A stretch of 64,000 nt of DNA, from contig NZ_JAOOPY010000012.1 in assembly GCF_025486315.1 (NCBI RefSeq), positions 62,001 to 126,000 on the forward strand, given 5' to 3'. Made by a program: the position numbers and the translations under genes. The first letter of the stretch is position 1; each line of letters starts with the position of its first letter. The DNA comes from Variovorax sp. N23 (GTDB taxonomy: Bacteria; Pseudomonadota; Gammaproteobacteria; Burkholderiales; Burkholderiaceae_C). Under the pieces are notes generated by a model, which saw only the letters and a list, made by a program, of their open reading frames with translations, did not search any database and was not told the origin of the DNA. Of the stretch, positions 29,651 through 40,575 are shown one piece after another.

Positions 29651-30280
29651 TCAGATGCGGTGCGCGACGGTCGTCATGACCCGCGCCGCCATGCGCATCA
29701 GCCCCTTGACGGGCGGCGGCAGCGCCCGCCCGCCGGCATCCCGGGCCTGCGCGGCATGGCGGGCTTCGTCGAGCTTCATCTGAGCGACCACCGCGCGCGA
29801 TGCGGTGTCGCCTGGCGGCAGCTTCGCCAGGTGCCCGTCGAGATGGGCTTCGACCTGACGCTCGGTCTCGGCCACGAAGCCGAGGCTCACCGGGTCGCCC
29901 AGTCGCCCGGCCACCAGGCCCAGGCCGAAGGCGCCCGCGTACCAGAGCGGGTTGAGGCGGGAAGGGCGGGCGCCCAGTTCGTCCAGCCGTTGTCGGGTCC
30001 AGGCGAGATGGTCGGTTTCTTCTTCGGAGGCGGCCATGAGGTGCGCCCGCAGGGTCGGGTCCTTCGTGGCAGCGGCCTGCGCGGTGTAAAGCGCCTGGGC
30101 GCAGACCTCGCCGACGTGGTTCACGCGCATCAGGGCGCCCGCCTCTTTGCGCTCGGCATCGTTCAGTGTGGCGGGTGGGCTACCGGGCAGCGGGGTCGGC
30201 CGGTTGGCGTGCGGCTTGGCAAAAAGCGTTCGCAGGGCGGCATCGGCGGCGATCAGCATCGAATCAGGCGAGAAGGGCAT
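29651..30280 (-). CDS. coq7: 2-polyprenyl-3-methyl-6-methoxy-1,4-benzoquinone monooxygenase (Coq7/UbiF-function di-iron enzyme)
   Basis: A 209-residue membrane-associated di-iron hydroxylase in ubiquinone synthesis. The four-helix-bundle ligands are visible as [45 protein letters not shown] and DEARHAAQA. Betaproteobacteria use Coq7 instead of flavin-dependent UbiF, which fits. The ATG at 30280 ([17 protein letters not shown]) is the family start. Confidence 0.92.
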   Translation of the reverse strand: MPFSPDSMLIAADAALRTLFAKPHANRPTPLPGSPPATLNDAERKEAGALMRVNHVGEVCAQALYTAQAAATKDPTLRAHLMAASEEETDHLAWTRQRLDELGARPSRLNPLWYAGAFGLGLVAGRLGDPVSLGFVAETERQVEAHLDGHLAKLPPGDTASRAVVAQMKLDEARHAAQARDAGGRALPPPVKGLMRMAARVMTTVAHRI

Positions 30281-30552
30281 GCCGTCATTTTGACCTGAGC
30301 AGGCCTTCCGCTCCGGTGCGTCGCCTTTCGCCCTCACAGGGGTGGCCGCGACGCTTGTTGCGGCCCTGCAACGAAACCGCCGACCCGTTCGACATTTCAG
30401 GTGAATTCTTTTGCTCTGCCGCTGCCGCTCTGGTGCAATAGCAACAACTTCCCAAAAGGAGGTTGGCCCGGGGTCCGGTGGGAGCACAAAAGTGTCCAGC
30501 ACAGTGAGCCCTCTGCACCGGAGCCCTATGTTTAACCTTGGAGAAACTTGCA

Positions 30553-31764
30553 ATGAAAAAATCCCTAGTTGCTCTGGCTGTCCTGGCTGCTGCCGGTGCT
30601 GCCTCGGCTCAGTCGTCGGTCACCCTGTTCGGTATCGTTGACGCTGGTATCAGCTACACCGACGCTAAGACCAACCTTGCTACTGGCGGCAGCGTCAAGC
30701 AAAGCCAATACGGCCTGTCGAACTCGGGTTACAACTCGAGCCGTCTGGGCTTCCGTGGTACCGAAGACCTCGGTGGCGGTCTGGCTGCTGGCTTCTGGCT
30801 TGAAGCTCCGCTCGGCAACGACAACGGCGCGATCTCCAACTCCAACTTCTTCAACCGCCGTTCGACGGTGAGCCTGTCGGGTGGTTTCGGTGAAATCCGT
30901 CTGGGTCGCGACTTCACCCCGACCTTCTGGAACGACACGACCTTCGATCCGTTCGGCACGAACGGCGTCGGCACCAACGTGATTTCCGCTGCTCACGGCA
31001 GCGCGAACATCCTGGGTGGCAACGGTCTGGCCGACAACGCCTACTTCCGTTCGAGCAACAGCATCGGCTACTTCCTGCCGCCGAACCTCGGTGGTTTCTA
31101 TGGCCAGGTGATGTACGGTTTCGACGAAAACGTCCACACCGACAACGCCTTCAACTCGCAGCAAGGTCGTTACGCCGGTGGTCGCTTCGGCTACGCCAAT
31201 GGCCCGCTGGACGTCGCGATCGCCTATGGCGAGAGCAAGACTGTGGATCGTGCGGCTGCCGCAGCAGTGGCTCCTACGGCGACTGCTCTGGGCGTCGCAG
31301 CGGTGACTGCTCTCACCGGCACGGCCAAGACGTTCAACCTGGGTGCTTCGTATGACCTCGGCGTCGTGAAGCTCTTCGGCGAACTGTCGCAAGTTCGTAA
31401 CGAAAACGAACGCGCCGCTGGTTCGACGACCGATAAGGTCAACGGCTGGCTGCTCGGTGCCACGGCGCCTGTCGGCGCTGGCCTGATCCGCGCCAGCGTT
31501 GGCCAGGCCCGTGCAAGCCTGGACGGCCCTGGTGCCGACCCGCGCGCCACCAAGTTCGCGCTGGGCTACGTGCACAACCTGTCGAAGCGCACGGCACTGT
31601 ACGCAACGATCGCCCATACCTCCAACAAGGATGGCTCGACTGTTGTGACCGGTACCAATCTGAATCAAGGTGTGGCTGGTGTTGGTTCGACGAGCGTTGG
31701 TTTTGCTGCAGGCGAAGCCAAGGGCTCGAACGGCTACGAATTTGGCCTGCGTCACTCGTTCTAA
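30553..31764 (+). CDS. Gram-negative general porin
   Basis: A 403-residue outer-membrane trimeric porin of the betaproteobacterial type: signal peptide [20 protein letters not shown], first strand [16 protein letters not shown], conserved [49 protein letters not shown], and a terminal YEFGLRHSF ending in Phe. A GGAG lies close upstream of the ATG. Codon use is noticeably optimised (many GGT, AAC, CGT), typical of a very highly expressed gene. It is monocistronic with its own terminator. The 272-bp upstream gap should hold the promoter, but no clear -35/-10 was called. Confidence 0.93.
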   Translation: MKKSLVALAVLAAAGAASAQSSVTLFGIVDAGISYTDAKTNLATGGSVKQSQYGLSNSGYNSSRLGFRGTEDLGGGLAAGFWLEAPLGNDNGAISNSNFFNRRSTVSLSGGFGEIRLGRDFTPTFWNDTTFDPFGTNGVGTNVISAAHGSANILGGNGLADNAYFRSSNSIGYFLPPNLGGFYGQVMYGFDENVHTDNAFNSQQGRYAGGRFGYANGPLDVAIAYGESKTVDRAAAAAVAPTATALGVAAVTALTGTAKTFNLGASYDLGVVKLFGELSQVRNENERAAGSTTDKVNGWLLGATAPVGAGLIRASVGQARASLDGPGADPRATKFALGYVHNLSKRTALYATIAHTSNKDGSTVVTGTNLNQGVAGVGSTSVGFAAGEAKGSNGYEFGLRHSF

Positions 31765-31804
31765 TCCCGTGCTGGCCTCGGCCAGCATTGGTTGAAGAAC
31801 CCAA

Positions 31805-31836
31805 AGTCGCCCGGCGAAAGTCGGGCGACTTTTTTT
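31805..31836 (+). terminator. Rho-independent terminator after the porin gene
   Basis: A 9-bp stem AGTCGCCCG/CGGGCGACT around an 8-nt loop, followed by seven T (31830-31836). It lies 40 bp downstream of the porin stop. Confidence 0.9.
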
Positions 31837-31980
31837 ATGCCTGCGTGCAAGCGCCGACGTGCTCCCGGATGGTGCATTTGCACCGCAACGGCTTGCACTT
31901 GTCAATCGCGCTTGACCCGGGGGCGGGCATGGCGCTTGCTCGCTAGCATTCCTTCTCTCTCTTTCGCCGAACGCCCCTGA

Positions 31981-32961
31981 ATGCTTGCCTTTGTTCTGCG
32001 TCGCCTGTTCCAGGCTGCGATCGTGATGGTCGCCGTGGCGTTCATCTCCTTTTTGTTGTTCCAGTACGTGGGCGATCCCGTGGTGTTCCTGCTGGGGCAG
32101 GACGCTCGGCCTGAGCAGATCAATCAGCTGCGTGCCGATCTGGGCCTCGACCGGCCTTTCTTCGTGCAGTTCTGGCACTTCCTCTCCAATGCCGTTCAGG
32201 GCGAGTTCGGCCTGAGCCTTCGTCAGGGCGCCAAGGTGTCCCGGCTGATCGGCGAACGCTTCCCGGCCACGCTCGAACTGGCGCTGGTGGCGGCCGTCCT
32301 GGCGCTGGCCATCGGCATCCCGATGGGCGTCTACACGGCGCTGCGTCGCGGCACCTTCATGAGCCAGTTCTTCATGACGATGTCGCTGTTGGGTGTTTCG
32401 CTGCCGACCTTCCTCATCGGCATCCTGCTGATCCTGGTGTTTGCGGTGCACCTGGGCTGGTTTCCTAGCTTCGGGCGTGGCGACACCGCGCAGATCGGCT
32501 GGTGGAGCAGCGGGCTCTTCACGCGAGACGGCTGGCATCACCTGGTGCTGCCGGCGGTGACGCTGGCCATCTTCCAGCTCACGCTGATCATGCGGTTGGT
32601 GCGTGCCGAGATGCTCGAGGTGCTGCGCACCGACTACATCAAGTTCGCCCGCGCACGGGGCCTGAGCAACCGCGCCATCCACTTCGGCCACGCGCTCAAG
32701 AACACGCTGGTGCCGGTGATGACCATCACCGGCCTGCAACTGGGCGGTCTGATCGCCTTTGCGATCATCACCGAGAGCGTTTTCCAGTGGCCCGGCATGG
32801 GCCTGCTGTTCATTCAGGCGGTGACCTTCGCGGACATCCCCGTGATGTCCGCCTACCTCTGCCTGATCGCGCTGATCTTCGTCGTGATCAACCTGGTGGT
32901 CGACCTGCTGTACTTCGTGGTCGACCCGCGGCTTCGCGTCGGCAAGGCCGGGGGCCACTGA
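31981..32961 (+). CDS. Peptide/dipeptide ABC transporter permease, DppB/OppB type
   Basis: A 326-residue inner-membrane permease. It begins MLAFVLRRLFQAAIVMVAVAFISFLLF and carries GDPVVFLLGQDARPEQINQLRADLGLDRP, the usual N-terminal region of DppB proteins. The EAA loop is visible as VLRTDYIKFARARGLSNRAIHFGHALKN. It opens a six-gene peptide-uptake operon, and its stop overlaps the start of the M20 hydrolase. Confidence 0.92.
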   Translation: MLAFVLRRLFQAAIVMVAVAFISFLLFQYVGDPVVFLLGQDARPEQINQLRADLGLDRPFFVQFWHFLSNAVQGEFGLSLRQGAKVSRLIGERFPATLELALVAAVLALAIGIPMGVYTALRRGTFMSQFFMTMSLLGVSLPTFLIGILLILVFAVHLGWFPSFGRGDTAQIGWWSSGLFTRDGWHHLVLPAVTLAIFQLTLIMRLVRAEMLEVLRTDYIKFARARGLSNRAIHFGHALKNTLVPVMTITGLQLGGLIAFAIITESVFQWPGMGLLFIQAVTFADIPVMSAYLCLIALIFVVINLVVDLLYFVVDPRLRVGKAGGH

Positions 32962-34184
32962 TGCAGGCTGCACGCCTCCGACCGGCGGGCCGCGCGTTCG
33001 CCTACATCGCCGAATTCCATTCGGAACTCACGGCTCTGCGGCGCGAGCTGCATGCGCACCCTGAACTCGGCTTCGAGGAGGTCTACACCGCCGCGCGCGT
33101 GAAGGAGGCCCTGCGGGCCTGCGGTGTGGACGAGATCCACGAGGGCATCGGCAAGACCGGTTTCGTCGCGGTGATCCGCGGCCAGCGCGATACGCGCGGC
33201 GCCATGATCGGCCTGCGTGCCGACATGGACGCGCTGCCGATGACCGAGCACAACGACTTCACCTGGAAGTCGGCCAAGCAGGGCCTGATGCACGGCTGCG
33301 GCCACGACGGCCACACCACCATGCTGGTGGGCGCCGCCCGCTACCTGGCCAAGACGCGCAACTTCGACGGCACGGCCGTGCTGATCTTCCAGCCTGGCGA
33401 AGAAGGCTTTGCCGGCGCCCGCGTGATGATCGAAGACGGGCTGTTCGACCGTTTCCCGGTGCAATCGGTCTACGGCATGCACAACTGGCCGTCGATGAAG
33501 CCGGGCACGGTCGGCATCAACATGGGCGCGATGATGGCGGCGGCCGACCGTGTCACCATCGACGTCACCGGCCGTGGCGGCCATGGCGCGCATGCGTACC
33601 AGACGGTCGACCCGGTGCTGGTGGCGGCGCACATCATCACCGCGGCGCAGAGCCTGGTGTCGCGCAACGTGCGGCCGATCGACAGCGCCGTGGTGAGCCT
33701 GGTCGCGATGCAGGCGGGCGATCTCGGCGCCTTCAGCGTGATCCCCGGCAAGGCGACCCTCGTGGGCACCGTGCGCACCTTCAACCCCGAGGTGCAGGAC
33801 CTGATCGAGCGCCGCCTGAGCGAGCTGTGCAGCGGCGTGGCGCTGGGTTTTGGCGCGAGCGCCAGCGTGCACTACGACCGCATCTATCCGGCCACCATCA
33901 ACACGCCGCGCGAAGCGGCCTTCGCGGCCGATGTGGCCGAGCGCCTGGTCGGCGCCGAGCATGTCGACCGCGACATGGAGCCGAGCATGGGCGCGGAAGA
34001 TTTCTCGTTCATGCTGCAGGTCAAGCCGGGCGCCTACCTGCGCATCGGGCAAGGCGGCGGGGGCGGCGTCGGCAGCACCTCGCTGCACAACAGCCGATAC
34101 GATTTCAACGACGAGATCCTGCCGCTCGGCGCGGCCTTGCACGCCAGCCTGGCGGAGCAGGGCATGCCGCTCGACGCGACTTGA
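32961..34184 (+). CDS. M20 family amidohydrolase (aminoacylase/hippurate-hydrolase-like)
   Basis: A 407-residue zinc peptidase-like enzyme. Metal-binding and catalytic blocks are GLRADMDALPM, MHGCGHDGHTTMLVGAA, FQPGEEGFAGARVMI and the C-terminal SMGAEDFSFML. The dimerisation domain has GRGGHGAHAYQTVDPVLVAA. It belongs to the YtnL/HipO-type amidohydrolases that act on N-acyl amino acids or related amides. The ATG overlaps the permease stop (TGATG). Its place inside a peptide-import operon suggests the imported compound is an acylated or amidated amino acid or small peptide. Confidence 0.88.
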   Translation: MQAARLRPAGRAFAYIAEFHSELTALRRELHAHPELGFEEVYTAARVKEALRACGVDEIHEGIGKTGFVAVIRGQRDTRGAMIGLRADMDALPMTEHNDFTWKSAKQGLMHGCGHDGHTTMLVGAARYLAKTRNFDGTAVLIFQPGEEGFAGARVMIEDGLFDRFPVQSVYGMHNWPSMKPGTVGINMGAMMAAADRVTIDVTGRGGHGAHAYQTVDPVLVAAHIITAAQSLVSRNVRPIDSAVVSLVAMQAGDLGAFSVIPGKATLVGTVRTFNPEVQDLIERRLSELCSGVALGFGASASVHYDRIYPATINTPREAAFAADVAERLVGAEHVDRDMEPSMGAEDFSFMLQVKPGAYLRIGQGGGGGVGSTSLHNSRYDFNDEILPLGAALHASLAEQGMPLDAT

Positions 34185-34219
34185 TTTTTCCTTTTTTCAA
34201 CGCAGTCAGGAGTCTTTCC

Positions 34220-35803
34220 ATGAAGTTCAAATCCACCGTGCTCGCCACAGCTGTCCTGTCTGCGCTGTGCGCGGCCAGCTTGTCGGTCGGCGCCCAGACC
34301 ATCCGCATCGCCAACCAGGGCGACGCGCTGTCGCTCGACCCGCATTCGCTCAATGAATCGCTGCAGCTGAGCATCACCAACAACGTGTATGAAACGCTGG
34401 TCGGGCGCAACAAGGATCTGAGTGTGGCGCCCGTGCTGGCGACGAGTTGGAAGCAGACCTCCCCGACCGTCTGGCGCTTCGAGCTTCGCAAGAACGTGCA
34501 GTTCCACGACGGCACGCCCTTCACCGCCGACGACGTGCTCTTCAGCTTCGCCCGCGCGGCCGGCGAGGGTTCGGACATGAAGTCGAACACGACCGACATC
34601 AAGGAAGTGCGCAAGGTCGGCGACCATGTCGTGGAGATCGAGACCAAGGGTCCGTTCCCGATCCTGCCGGACGTCATCACCCAGCTCATGATCATGAGCA
34701 AAAAGTGGTGCGAGGAAAACAAGGCAACCACGCCCGTCGACCGCCGCAAGGGCATTGAGAACACGGCGTCGTTCAAGGCCAACGGCACGGGCCCGTACCG
34801 TGTGCGTGAGCGTCAGCCCAACGTGCGGACCGTGTTCGTTCGCAACGGTACCTACTGGGGCAAGATCGAGGGTAACGCACAGGAAGTTATCTTCACGCCG
34901 ATCGCCAACCCGGCCACGCGTGTCGCAGCCCTGGTGTCCGGCGAGATCGACGTGATGGAGCCGGTGCCCGTGCAGGACATCGCGCGCATCAACGCGAGCC
35001 CCAATGCCCGCGTGATCGCCGGCCCCGAGCTGCGCACCATTTTCCTGGGCATGGACCAGAAGCGCGATGAGCTGCTGTACTCGAACGTGAAGGGCAAGAA
35101 CCCGTTCAAGGACAAGCGCGTTCGCCAGGCCTTCTACCAGGCCATCGACATCGTCGGCATCCAGCGCACCGTGATGCGCGGTGCGTCGCGGCCCACCGCG
35201 TTGATGGTTGGCCCCGGCATCAACGGCTGGAACGAGGCGCAGGACAAGCGTCTGCCGCTGGACGTCGAAGGTGCGAAGAAGCTGATGGCCGACGCCGGCT
35301 ACCCGACTGGCTTCGAAGTCACGATGAACTGCCCGAACGACCGCTACGTCAACGACGGCCAGATCTGCCAGGCCGTCGCGGCCAACCTCGCACGCATCGG
35401 CGTGAAGATCAATCTCGCTGCCGAGACCAAGGGCACCTACTTCCCCAAGGTGCTGCGACGTGACACCAGCTTCTACATGCTGGGCTGGACGCCGACCACC
35501 TACGACTCGCACAACGCGCTGACCGCGCTGATGGCCTGCCCCGACGACAAGACGGGCGCTGGCCAATTCAATCTGGGCGCCTACTGCAACCCCAAGGTCG
35601 ACGAGCTGACCAAGAAGATCCAGTCGGAAACCGACAAGCCCAAGCGCGACGCGATGATCAAGGAGGCCTTCGACCTGCACACCGCAGACGTCGGCCACCT
35701 GCCGTTGCACCAGCAGACGCTGGCCTGGGGCGTGAGCAAGAAGGTGTCGCTCACACAGATGGCCGACAACTACATGCCCTTCAAGTGGATCAGTATCAAG
35801 TAA
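34220..35803 (+). CDS. Peptide ABC transporter substrate-binding protein (SBP family 5)
   Basis: A 527-residue periplasmic binding protein with signal peptide MKFKSTVLATAVLSALCAASLSVGAQ. The family signature region WRFELRKNVQFHDGTPFTADDVLFSFAR is at about residues 87-114. It ends with the lobe I return (HLPLHQQTLAWGVSKKVSL). An AGGAG lies upstream of the ATG. Two cysteines (NCPND, QICQ) could form a disulphide in lobe II. It is the ligand-binding part of the surrounding transporter. Confidence 0.92.
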   Translation: MKFKSTVLATAVLSALCAASLSVGAQTIRIANQGDALSLDPHSLNESLQLSITNNVYETLVGRNKDLSVAPVLATSWKQTSPTVWRFELRKNVQFHDGTPFTADDVLFSFARAAGEGSDMKSNTTDIKEVRKVGDHVVEIETKGPFPILPDVITQLMIMSKKWCEENKATTPVDRRKGIENTASFKANGTGPYRVRERQPNVRTVFVRNGTYWGKIEGNAQEVIFTPIANPATRVAALVSGEIDVMEPVPVQDIARINASPNARVIAGPELRTIFLGMDQKRDELLYSNVKGKNPFKDKRVRQAFYQAIDIVGIQRTVMRGASRPTALMVGPGINGWNEAQDKRLPLDVEGAKKLMADAGYPTGFEVTMNCPNDRYVNDGQICQAVAANLARIGVKINLAAETKGTYFPKVLRRDTSFYMLGWTPTTYDSHNALTALMACPDDKTGAGQFNLGAYCNPKVDELTKKIQSETDKPKRDAMIKEAFDLHTADVGHLPLHQQTLAWGVSKKVSLTQMADNYMPFKWISIK

Positions 35804-35856
35804 CCACCCCCGATCCGGCTCACTGCGTGTAGCCGGTTCCCCCTCAAGGGGGCAAC

Positions 35857-35900
35857 GCCAGCGGCCCGGCAGAGCCGGTTCCGCGGCGTTTCACGAACGG
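35857..35900. repeat. Interspersed GC-rich intergenic repeat, copy B
   Basis: The second copy of the 44-bp repeat seen at 2699-2742, here in the 149-bp gap between the binding-protein gene and the second permease gene. It is preceded by a C-run/G-run hairpin (CCCCTCAAGGGGG). Confidence 0.7.
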
Positions 35901-35952
35901 GCATCGCTTCGCTTGCCATCGGGCATGCGAGGCGGCCCTCTTAGCACTCACG

Positions 35953-36864
35953 ATGATCAAAACACTCGCGCGCTGGGCCGACAGCGACGTCGGCTACAGC
36001 TTCCGGACCTCCCCCGTCGCCATCGTGGCGGCGGTGATCGCGTTCGTCTGCATCTTTTGCGCGGCCTTCGCCGGATGGGTGTCGCCGCACAACCCGTTCG
36101 ACCTGGCCAAGCTCGAGCTCATGGACGCGCGCCTGCCGCCCGCCTGGTACCCCGAAGGCACGCGCAAGTACCTGCTCGGCACCGATGACCAGGGCCGCGA
36201 CATCCTCTCGGCCGTCATCTACGGCGCGCGCATCTCGCTGATTGTCGGCGTGGTGTCGGTGTTTCTCTCGGTCGCGGTCGGTACCTTGCTCGGGCTGATC
36301 GCGGGCTTTCGCGGCGGCTGGGTCGACTCGGCGCTGATGCGCCTGTGCGACGTGATGCTGTCCTTCCCGCCGATCCTGGTGGCGCTGCTCATCTCGGGCG
36401 TCGGCCGGGCACTGTTCCCGAACGCCGACACCACCGTCGCCTTCGGCGTGCTGATCTTCTCCATCTCGCTGACCAAATGGGTCGACTACGCCCGCACGGT
36501 GCGCGGCTCCACCATGGTCGAGCGCAACAAGGAATACGTGCAGGCCGCGCGCGTCACCGGCGTGGCGCCGATGCGCATCATGCTGCGGCATGTGCTGCCC
36601 AACGTGACCGGCCCGGTGATGGTGCTGGCGACCATCCAGGTGGCGACGGCGATCATCACCGAGGCGACGCTGTCGTTTCTCGGCGTCGGCGTGCCGCCGA
36701 CCTCGCCGTCGCTGGGTTCGCTCATCAGCGTCGGCAACCAGTACCTCTTCTCCGGCGAATGGTGGATGACGGTGTTCCCCGGCCTGATGCTGGTGCTCAT
36801 CGCGCTCAGCGTGAACCTGCTGGGCGACTGGCTGCGCGACGCGCTCAACCCGAGGCTCCGCTGA
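35953..36864 (+). CDS. Peptide/dipeptide ABC transporter permease, DppC/OppC type
   Basis: A 303-residue permease with the OppC-type N-terminal helix, then HLLGTDDQGRD-type sequence (here YLLGTDDQGRDILSAVIYGARISLIVG) and the EAA loop VERNKEYVQAARVTGVAPMRIMLRHVLPN. It pairs with the DppB-type permease 3 kb upstream. Its stop overlaps the next ATPase start by one base (TGATG). Confidence 0.92.
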   Translation: MIKTLARWADSDVGYSFRTSPVAIVAAVIAFVCIFCAAFAGWVSPHNPFDLAKLELMDARLPPAWYPEGTRKYLLGTDDQGRDILSAVIYGARISLIVGVVSVFLSVAVGTLLGLIAGFRGGWVDSALMRLCDVMLSFPPILVALLISGVGRALFPNADTTVAFGVLIFSISLTKWVDYARTVRGSTMVERNKEYVQAARVTGVAPMRIMLRHVLPNVTGPVMVLATIQVATAIITEATLSFLGVGVPPTSPSLGSLISVGNQYLFSGEWWMTVFPGLMLVLIALSVNLLGDWLRDALNPRLR

Positions 36865-37871
36865 TGACCCACCCCTTGCTCCAAGTACAGAACCTCGTCG
36901 TCGAATTCCCCGGCCGCCGCGGCACGCTGCGTGCGCTCGACGACATTTCCTTCGACATCGCACCGGGCGAAATCCTCGGCGTGGTGGGCGAGTCCGGTGC
37001 CGGCAAGTCGCTGACCGGTGCCGCCATCATCGGCCTGCTCGAGCCGCCGGGGCGCGTCGCCGGCGGCGAGATCCGCCTCGAGGGCGAGCGCATCGACCAG
37101 CTCTCGCACGACAAGATGCGCCACATCCGCGGCCGCAAGATCGGTGCGATCTTCCAGGACCCGCTGACCTCGCTGAACCCGCTCTACACCGTGGGCCGCC
37201 AGTTGGTGGAAACCATCCAGGCGCACCTGCCGGTGAACGGCGCCGAGGCGCGACGCCGTGCGATCAGCCTGCTGCAGGACACCGGCATCCCGGCGGCCGA
37301 GCAGCGCATCGACCACTACCCGCACCAGTTCTCCGGCGGCATGCGGCAGCGTGTGGTGATCGCGCTGGCGCTGGCGGCCGAACCGAAGCTGATCGTCGCC
37401 GATGAGCCGACCACGGCGCTCGACGTGTCGATCCAGGCGCAGATCATTCAGCTGCTCAAGCGCATCTGCAAGGAGCGCGGCGCGGCGGTGATGCTCATCA
37501 CCCACGACATGGGCGTGATCGCCGAAACCTGCGACCGCGTGGCCGTGCTGTACGCCGGCCGCATCGCCGAGATCGGGCCCGTGCAGGAAGTCATCCACCA
37601 GCCGGCGCACCCCTACACGATGGGCCTGATGGCCTCCATCCCCGACATCGAGGTCGACCGAGAGCGCCTCAACCAGATCGACGGTGCCATGCCTCGCCTG
37701 AACGCCATTCCGCGCGGCTGCGCCTACAACCCGCGCTGTCCGCGCGTCTTCGAGCGCTGCACGCAGGAGCGGCCCGACCTGCTCAACGCCGGTGCCACGC
37801 GCGCGGCCTGCTGGCTGCACGATGCGCACGACCCGCACACGGCGCTGCACCGCTCGGGAGCCGCAGCATGA
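36864..37871 (+). CDS. Peptide ABC transporter ATPase, DppD/OppD type
   Basis: A 335-residue ATPase: Walker [12 protein letters not shown]-loop [10 protein letters not shown], signature FSGGMRQRV, Walker [14 protein letters not shown]-loop LITHDMG. The C-terminal oligopeptide-transporter extension holds a cysteine cluster ([15 protein letters not shown]...CW) that in homologues binds an iron-sulphur cluster. A mini-ORF repeat links it to the partner ATPase. Confidence 0.93.
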   Translation: MTHPLLQVQNLVVEFPGRRGTLRALDDISFDIAPGEILGVVGESGAGKSLTGAAIIGLLEPPGRVAGGEIRLEGERIDQLSHDKMRHIRGRKIGAIFQDPLTSLNPLYTVGRQLVETIQAHLPVNGAEARRRAISLLQDTGIPAAEQRIDHYPHQFSGGMRQRVVIALALAAEPKLIVADEPTTALDVSIQAQIIQLLKRICKERGAAVMLITHDMGVIAETCDRVAVLYAGRIAEIGPVQEVIHQPAHPYTMGLMASIPDIEVDRERLNQIDGAMPRLNAIPRGCAYNPRCPRVFERCTQERPDLLNAGATRAACWLHDAHDPHTALHRSGAAA

Positions 37872-37932
37872 GCGCCGCGCCGGGCCGCCCCAAGCAAGCT
37901 CGCACCGCAGTGCGCAGCACGAAGGTACTCCG

Positions 37933-37936
<4 letters not shown>
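37868..37936 (+). repeat. Mini-ORF coupler repeat, copy 1 (22 codons)
   Basis: The gap between the two ATPase genes is filled by a 22-codon ORF. Its ATG overlaps the upstream stop (ATGA) and its TGA overlaps the downstream ATG (ATGA). The peptide begins MSAAPGRPK and continues ARTAVRSTKVLR. The same arrangement, with about 70 per cent identical DNA, recurs between tal and pgi at 42938-43003. GAAGGTAC near the end serves as ribosome-binding site for the downstream gene. Function as a translational coupler is inferred. Confidence 0.75.
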
Positions 37937-38961
<1,025 letters not shown>

Positions 38962-38983
38962 GATTGGGGTCCGGTCGGCGAGG

Positions 38984-40450
38984 CTACTGCTCTTCGCTCC
39001 ACGAGAAGCCGTCGCGCGCGATCATCGCGCTCGACGCGCTCGGCCCCCAGGTGCCGGCCGCGTAGGGGCGCGGCGTGCCGTCGGACGACCAGCTGTCGAT
39101 CAGCGGCTCGACCCAGCGCCAGGCCTCTTCCTGCTCGTCGCTGCGCACGAACAGGTTGAGCCGGCCGTCGATCACGTCCAGCAGCAGCCGCTCGTAGGCG
39201 CCGACGCGCTCGCTGCCGAAGCGCTTGTCGAAGTCGAGATCGAGCTGCACCGGCGCCAGCGGCTGCGTCGCGTCGCCGTTGCTGCGCTTGCGGTTGTTCT
39301 GCGCCTGCGACAGCAGGTGCAGCTCGAGCCCGTCCTTGGGCTGCAGGTTGATCACCAGCCGGTTCGCGGCGCCGGCGGGCGCGCGAAAGATGGCGTGCGG
39401 CGTGGGGCGGAAGTTCACCTCGATGCGCGCGTCGCGCGAGGCCAGCCGCTTGCCGGTGCGGATGTAGAAGGGCACGCCGGCCCAGCGCCAGTTCGCGATC
39501 TCCGCGCGCAACGCGACGAAGGTCTCGGTCCGGCTCTGCGGGTCGATGCCTGCTTCCGACAGGTAGCCCGGCACCCGCTCGCCGTAGGCCGTGCCCGCCG
39601 TGTACTGGCCGCGGATCGCGTGCAGGCCCAGCGTCTCGGGCGTCCAGGGCTTGAGCGAGCGCAGCACCTTGAGTTTCTCGTCGCGCAGCGCGTCGGCATG
39701 CGCGTTGATCGGTGGCTCCATGGCGATGGCGCAGACCAGTTGCAGCGCATGGTTCTGCACCATGTCGCGCAGCGCGCCGGTCTGGTCGTAGAAGGCGCCG
39801 CGCTTTTCCACGCCCAGGTCTTCGGCGATCGTGATCTGGATGTTGGCGATGTGCTCGCGCCGCCAGATCGGCTCGAACAGCGCATTGCCGAAGCGCAGCG
39901 CGAAGAGGTTCTGCACCGATGGCTTGCCCAGGTAGTGGTCGATGCGGAAGACCTGCTTTTCGGTGAGCACCTTGCGCACTGCGTCGTTGATGGCGCGGTT
40001 CGACGCCAGGTCGTGGCCCAGCGGCTTCTCGAGCACGACGCGCGTGCGTGGCGTGTTGAGGTTGGCCGCCGCGATCTGCTCGACCACCTGGGTGAAGAGC
40101 GCCGGCGCCGTGGCCACGTACATCACCACCGTGTCGGCGTTGCGGCGCTTGAGCATGTCGGCCAGCTGGGCATAGTGCCCAGGCTTGGACAGGTCCATGC
40201 GCAGGAAGTAGAGCATCGAGGCGAACTTCTTGAACTCTTCGGGGCTGGGGCGCTTGGCCCCTTCGACCGCGGCGAAGCGCGACTCGATCAGTTCGCGGTA
40301 CTGGTCGTCCGACAGGTCGTCGCGCGCCACGCCGATGATGCGCCCGCCCTCGGGCAGGCTGCCATGGCGGAAGGCCTGAAACAGGGCCGGCATCAGCTTG
40401 CGCCAGGCCAGATCGCCAGTGCCGCCGAACAGAACGAGGTCGAAGCTCAT
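38984..40450 (-). CDS. zwf: Glucose-6-phosphate 1-dehydrogenase
   Basis: A 488-residue enzyme. The nucleotide site is LFGGTGDLAWRKLMPALF at the N-terminus and the active-site signature is RIDHYLGKPSVQNL at about residue 175. VEKRGAFYDQTGALRDMVQNH is also conserved. It feeds the pentose phosphate and Entner-Doudoroff routes. It is grouped within 6 kb of tal and pgi, though on the opposite strand. Confidence 0.96.
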   Translation of the reverse strand: MSFDLVLFGGTGDLAWRKLMPALFQAFRHGSLPEGGRIIGVARDDLSDDQYRELIESRFAAVEGAKRPSPEEFKKFASMLYFLRMDLSKPGHYAQLADMLKRRNADTVVMYVATAPALFTQVVEQIAAANLNTPRTRVVLEKPLGHDLASNRAINDAVRKVLTEKQVFRIDHYLGKPSVQNLFALRFGNALFEPIWRREHIANIQITIAEDLGVEKRGAFYDQTGALRDMVQNHALQLVCAIAMEPPINAHADALRDEKLKVLRSLKPWTPETLGLHAIRGQYTAGTAYGERVPGYLSEAGIDPQSRTETFVALRAEIANWRWAGVPFYIRTGKRLASRDARIEVNFRPTPHAIFRAPAGAANRLVINLQPKDGLELHLLSQAQNNRKRSNGDATQPLAPVQLDLDFDKRFGSERVGAYERLLLDVIDGRLNLFVRSDEQEEAWRWVEPLIDSWSSDGTPRPYAAGTWGPSASSAMIARDGFSWSEEQ

Positions 40451-40575
40451 GGAAAGAGAATCCGTGGAGTTGCAGGAGAGCCCAGTGGAAAGCTGGCCAT
40501 CCGAATGGTACTGTCCGCGGGCTCATCGCACGCCCGCTCGGCCCGCGTCGCCGCCGCGTGGAACAATCGCACCCC